Below, piece by piece: positions 5,186 to 7,715 of a stretch of DNA of 7,715 nucleotides (the stretch's first letter is position 1; every line of letters begins with the position of its first letter). Origin of the DNA: an uncultured Halioglobus sp. Its GTDB lineage: Bacteria; Pseudomonadota; Gammaproteobacteria; Pseudomonadales; Halieaceae. The DNA lies in NCBI GenBank assembly GCA_905480565.1, contig CAJQQW010000438.1, positions 1-7,715 of the forward strand. Direction: 5' to 3'. A program made the position numbers and the translations under genes. The notes under the pieces were generated by a model, which worked only from the letters and a program-made list of their open reading frames with translations, had not been told where the DNA came from and did no database searches.

Positions 5186-6736
5186 ATGGCAAGCATCATG
5201 CGAATAGCGTCGTCTTTTTTGCTGTTATGCACTGCAGCTCTGTCTCAAGCCGCCGATAAACCTAACATACTGGTGGTCTGGGGAGACGACGTCGGTCAGT
5301 CAAACATCAGCGCCTACACCAAAGGCATGATGGGCTACCGCACTCCCAATATTGATCGCATTGCCAATGAAGGCATGATTTTTACCGACTATTACGGTGA
5401 GCAAAGCTGCACCGCAGGACGATCTTCTTTCATTATGGGGCAATCAGTTTTTCGCACTGGCCTGTCTAAAGTGGGCCTGCCCGGCGCAGAACTGGGCATG
5501 CAGGAGGAAGATCCTACCATCGCCGGCCTGCTGAAAAAGGAGGGCTACGTAACCGGACAGTTCGGTAAAAACCACCTGGGCGACCGTGATGAGCACCTGC
5601 CTACCAATCATGGTTTCGACGAATTCTACGGAAACCTCTATCACCTCAATGCGGAAGAGGAGCCCGAGAACGAGGACTACCCTACAGACCCCGCGTTTCG
5701 CAAGAAATTTGGTCCCCGCGGCGTGATCAGGTCATCCGCCGACGGCAAGATCGAAGATACCGGCCCTCTAACCAAAAAGCGCATGGAAGTCGTCGATGAT
5801 GATACCGTCGCTACCGCTATCAAGTTCATCGAGAAAGCAGTAAAAGAAGACAAGCCGTTTTTTGTCTGGTGGAGCGGCACCCGCATGCATTTCAGAACCC
5901 ATGTAGCGAGTGAGAAAATGGCTCGCTGCAAGGCGCAATACCCAAAGGCTGACGCCTACACCTGTGGCATGATCGAGCACGATGAGCACATTGGTATCTT
6001 CCTCGAAAAACTGGATGAGTTGAAAATCGCCGACAACACGATCGTTTTTTACTCGACAGACAATGGACCTCACTACAACACCTGGCCCGATGCCGCATCA
6101 ACACCCTTCAGAGGGGAGAAGAACACCAACTGGGAGGGCGGTTGGCGCGTACCCGCCATGGTACGCTGGCCCGGCAATATCGAGGCGGGCTCCGTATCCA
6201 ATGAAATCATGCACCACATGGACTGGCTGCCCACGTTTCTGGCTGCTGCCGGTGACCCTGATGTGAAGGAGCAACTGCTAACGGGACACAGCGCAATCGG
6301 ACGTAACTATAAGGTGCATCTCGATGGTTACAACTTCCTGCCTCTCCTGACTGGCGAGACGGAAACAGGACCTCGCAAGGAAATATTCTATTTCTCCGAC
6401 GATGGCGATCTTACCGCCCTGCGCTACAACGACTGGAAGATGATCTTCATGGAACAGAAAGCGGAGGGCACCTTCCGCGTCTGGATGGAGCCTTTTGTTC
6501 CCCTGCGCGTGCCCCTTATCCTGAACCTGCGACGAGACCCTTACGAGCGGGCACCGATCACCTCCAACACCTACTACGACTGGCTGCTTGATCGAGCCTA
6601 CCTGCTGGTGCCCGCGCAGGAGTATGTTGGTGGATTCCTAAGCACATTCAAGGAATACCCACCCAGACAGAAAGCGGCGACCTTCGCCCTTGACGAAGTG
6701 ATGGAAAAACTGACTACACCGGCAGGCACACCCTGA
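5186..6736 (+). CDS. Exported arylsulfatase (sulfatase family S1, CxAxR-type active site)
   Basis: A 516-residue secreted or periplasmic sulfate-ester hydrolase. A signal peptide (about residues 1-22, ending LSQA) precedes the alkaline-phosphatase-like fold. Metal-site residues are visible: Asp34-Asp35 in VVWGDDVGQ and Asp292-Asn293 in STDNGPH. The nucleophile Cys75 lies in SCTAGRSSFIMG with Arg79 at the right distance; in the family this cysteine is converted to formylglycine. Lys128 and His130 (FGKNHLGD), His235 (MHFRTH) and Lys312 (RGEKNTNWEGG) match the other sulfate-binding positions. The motif has Ala-Gly where the classic form has Pro-Ser, and Met84 where Thr is usual before Gly. The N-terminal 300 residues resemble a common bacterial arylsulfatase group with a GNLYHLNAEEEP block. 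Substrate is unknown; a sulfated marine polysaccharide or small sulfate ester is plausible. GGAG precedes the ATG by 8 bases. It ends in adjacent in-frame TGA and TAA codons, then a terminator. No maturation enzyme gene is in the window. Confidence 0.94.
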   Translation: MASIMRIASSFLLLCTAALSQAADKPNILVVWGDDVGQSNISAYTKGMMGYRTPNIDRIANEGMIFTDYYGEQSCTAGRSSFIMGQSVFRTGLSKVGLPGAELGMQEEDPTIAGLLKKEGYVTGQFGKNHLGDRDEHLPTNHGFDEFYGNLYHLNAEEEPENEDYPTDPAFRKKFGPRGVIRSSADGKIEDTGPLTKKRMEVVDDDTVATAIKFIEKAVKEDKPFFVWWSGTRMHFRTHVASEKMARCKAQYPKADAYTCGMIEHDEHIGIFLEKLDELKIADNTIVFYSTDNGPHYNTWPDAASTPFRGEKNTNWEGGWRVPAMVRWPGNIEAGSVSNEIMHHMDWLPTFLAAAGDPDVKEQLLTGHSAIGRNYKVHLDGYNFLPLLTGETETGPRKEIFYFSDDGDLTALRYNDWKMIFMEQKAEGTFRVWMEPFVPLRVPLILNLRRDPYERAPITSNTYYDWLLDRAYLLVPAQEYVGGFLSTFKEYPPRQKAATFALDEVMEKLTTPAGTP

Positions 6737-6751
6737 TAAACGGGCTGCCGC

Positions 6752-6776
6752 AAAAGGCCCTTCGGGGCCTTTTTTT
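6752..6776 (+). terminator. Intrinsic terminator of the sulfatase gene
   Basis: AAAAGGCCC at 6752-6760 pairs with GGGCCTTTT at 6765-6773 around a stable TTCG tetraloop, and a seven-base T-run (6770-6776) forms the tail. It begins 15 bases after the stop codon. This is a textbook Rho-independent terminator. Confidence 0.95.
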
Positions 6777-7038
6777 CTGCAGAATCGCCCTTGAGAATTG
6801 CACTTGGTTTTGGCTAGCCCGACTATAAAGCGGCTGCAGGAAATTCACCGCGTTGTAATCAGTCTCAAGCCTCCAGGATTTCACTCAATAGACCACTCAA
6901 CACACGCCGCTCCTGCATGGAAGTCGCAGAGGGGCCGCATGGGGCGACCGTGCGCTGCCCAACTGCACCGATACGACCATTGTTTGACGAGTAGATGTGC
7001 TTGAACAAGCCGTATCGGGGCACGATGTTTCTTCGGGC
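6777..7038. other. Non-coding region between convergent genes, possible small-RNA locus
   Basis: No credible protein frame is present; the short frames that exist lack ribosome sites and family resemblance. A -10-like TATAAA sits at 6824-6829, without a good -35 at normal spacing. A long imperfect hairpin follows at 6964-7022, and a terminator that also works on the plus strand ends at 7077. Together these could bound a plus-strand RNA of roughly 240 bases, which would be independent of the sulfatase transcript stopped at 6776. This reading is inference. Confidence 0.35.
6964..7022 (+). other. Long imperfect inverted repeat / structured RNA candidate
   Basis: Three stacked helices can form. 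TGC (6964-6966) pairs with GCA (7020-7022); after one A-G mismatch CCGATACG (6968-6975) pairs perfectly with CGTATCGG (7011-7018); after a small internal loop TTGTTTGA (6980-6987) pairs with TTGAACAA (7001-7008), closing a 13-base loop. The inner helix uses two G-U wobbles (6985 with 7003, 6986 with 7002) that exist only in RNA read from the plus strand, so a plus-strand transcript is the better reading. It matches no RNA family I can name. Confidence 0.5.
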
Positions 7039-7077
7039 AAAAAAAAACCGCCGCCTTTTGCAAGGTCAGCGGTTTTT
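7039..7077 (-). terminator. Bidirectional intrinsic terminator of the OmpA-family gene
   Basis: AAAAACCGC at 7043-7051 pairs with GCGGTTTTT at 7069-7077; inside, CCTT (7054-7057) pairs with AAGG (7062-7065) around TTGC. For minus-strand transcripts leaving the OmpA gene (stop at 7094) the nine-base A-run at 7039-7047 gives a strong U-tail. For plus-strand transcripts the tail is five T at 7073-7077, so it can also stop transcription arriving from the left. Confidence 0.92.
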
Positions 7078-7093
7078 GATCGATCCATGAATT

Positions 7094-7715
7094 CTAGCCG
7101 GGGTTAACCAAAATCAGTTCTACTCGTCGATTTTGAGCACGTCCTTTCGCATCGCGGTTGTCCGCGAGTGGCTTGCTCTCACCATAACCAACAGCCTTAA
7201 TCTGACTAGGATTCACACCATCGCGATCGATCAGCAGCGCACGTACCGCGCCTGCTCGACGCTCTGACAACCACTGATTGTACTCCTCGGTACCCACAGA
7301 ATCGGTATGACCTTCCACAACAGCACTCAGTTGTGGATTATCCTTGAGTGTTTGCGCTGCAACGCCAATTTCGCTGTCAAACGCCGACTGGATAACGGAT
7401 GAGTTAAACTCAAAATTGACGTTGACCTCCAGTGCCACCGATCCGTCTGCCAACGTGCGATACCGCTCGTTGCCGCCAGCCAGTGCCTTCAACGCGTCTT
7501 CCATAGTCACCATCGGTTTCGGCTCTGGGGGACACAGCGCATGGGTGTTCTCATCCATCGGGTCACGCGTCAAATCGAGATCCATCGTGGCGATTTTCTC
7601 CGAGTTCAAGCCGCTCACATCGAGCGAAGCCAGTAACATGCCCATGTTGGACAGCGTGCTGGCTTCCGCGGCAAGCAGATGGGTCTTGGCCGCGATATGT
7701 GCGCGTTGACTATCG
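7094..7715 (-). CDS. OmpA-family protein, C-terminal part (partial, runs off the window)
   Basis: The frame stays open from the stop (TAG, 7094-7096) to the window edge, so the gene starts outside; the ATG at 7645 is internal to this open frame and need not be the start. The visible 206 residues end in a peptidoglycan-binding OmpA-like domain of about 110 residues: NFEFNSSVIQSAF, then VVEGHTDSVGTEEYNQWLSERRA, then AVGYGESKPLADN and NRRVELIL. The Asp of GHTD and the second Arg of SERRA, 15 residues apart, match the pair that grips diaminopimelate in characterised OmpA domains. Such proteins link the outer membrane, or a lipoprotein, to the cell wall. The part before the domain is helical in look (AHIAAKTHLLAAEAS) with a Pro-rich CPPEPKP linker, and does not look like the end of an eight-strand barrel; I do not recognise it. 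A terminator lies 17 bases after the stop. Confidence 0.9.
   Translation of the reverse strand, partial: DSQRAHIAAKTHLLAAEASTLSNMGMLLASLDVSGLNSEKIATMDLDLTRDPMDENTHALCPPEPKPMVTMEDALKALAGGNERYRTLADGSVALEVNVNFEFNSSVIQSAFDSEIGVAAQTLKDNPQLSAVVEGHTDSVGTEEYNQWLSERRAGAVRALLIDRDGVNPSQIKAVGYGESKPLADNRDAKGRAQNRRVELILVNPG

Noticed and set aside
6798..7004. 68-codon plus-strand frame after the sulfatase
   Set aside because: It begins at a TTG without a ribosome site and shows no recognisable composition or family; a structured RNA or plain spacer explains the region as well.
6957..7030. Integron attC-like site: GCCCAAC followed by an inverted repeat
   Set aside because: GCCCAAC fits the RYYYAAC half-site, but no matching GTTRRRY lies beyond the other arm (the nearest is GTTTCTT), and there is no integrase or cassette context.

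Overview
The window looks like an ordinary chromosomal segment of a Gram-negative bacterium. It carries a FadL-type outer-membrane protein, an OmpA-type peptidoglycan-anchoring protein and two proteins with Sec-type signal peptides. Moderately high GC, Shine-Dalgarno starts and the mix of a sulfatase with hydrophobic-compound and flavin-enzyme genes suggest a marine gammaproteobacterium (for example an OM60/NOR5-like lineage). That placement is inference from gene content; there is no rRNA or other marker here.

Layout from left to right: the last 20 codons of an unidentified plus-strand gene (1-63); a luciferase-like FMN-dependent monooxygenase of the MsnO8/YhbW type (113-1096, +); a short convergent gap with a perfect stem-loop; a FadL/OmpP1-type outer-membrane channel (1280-2515, -); a 327-base divergent promoter region with two perfect palindromes; a nitronate monooxygenase-like flavoprotein (2843-3970, +) ending in a clear intrinsic terminator; a 400-base gene-poor stretch with a C/T-only-like tract and a hexanucleotide repeat; a GNAT acetyltransferase (4415-5038, +); an exported arylsulfatase (5186-6736, +) with its own terminator; a gene-free convergent region with a structured element and a bidirectional terminator; and the C-terminal part of an OmpA-family protein (7094 to the window edge, -).

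The genes look like independent units rather than one pathway. Each has its own Shine-Dalgarno sequence, gaps are 150-440 bases, strands alternate and three terminators separate transcripts. The only arrangement hinting at shared control is the divergent FadL-like / nitronate monooxygenase-like pair. I see no CRISPR array, insertion sequence, integrase, tRNA, rRNA or defence or toxin-antitoxin module, and no convincing undescribed system. The best leads are a possible small RNA between the sulfatase and OmpA genes, the variant formylglycine motif of the sulfatase, and the low-complexity tracts downstream of the nitronate monooxygenase-like gene.
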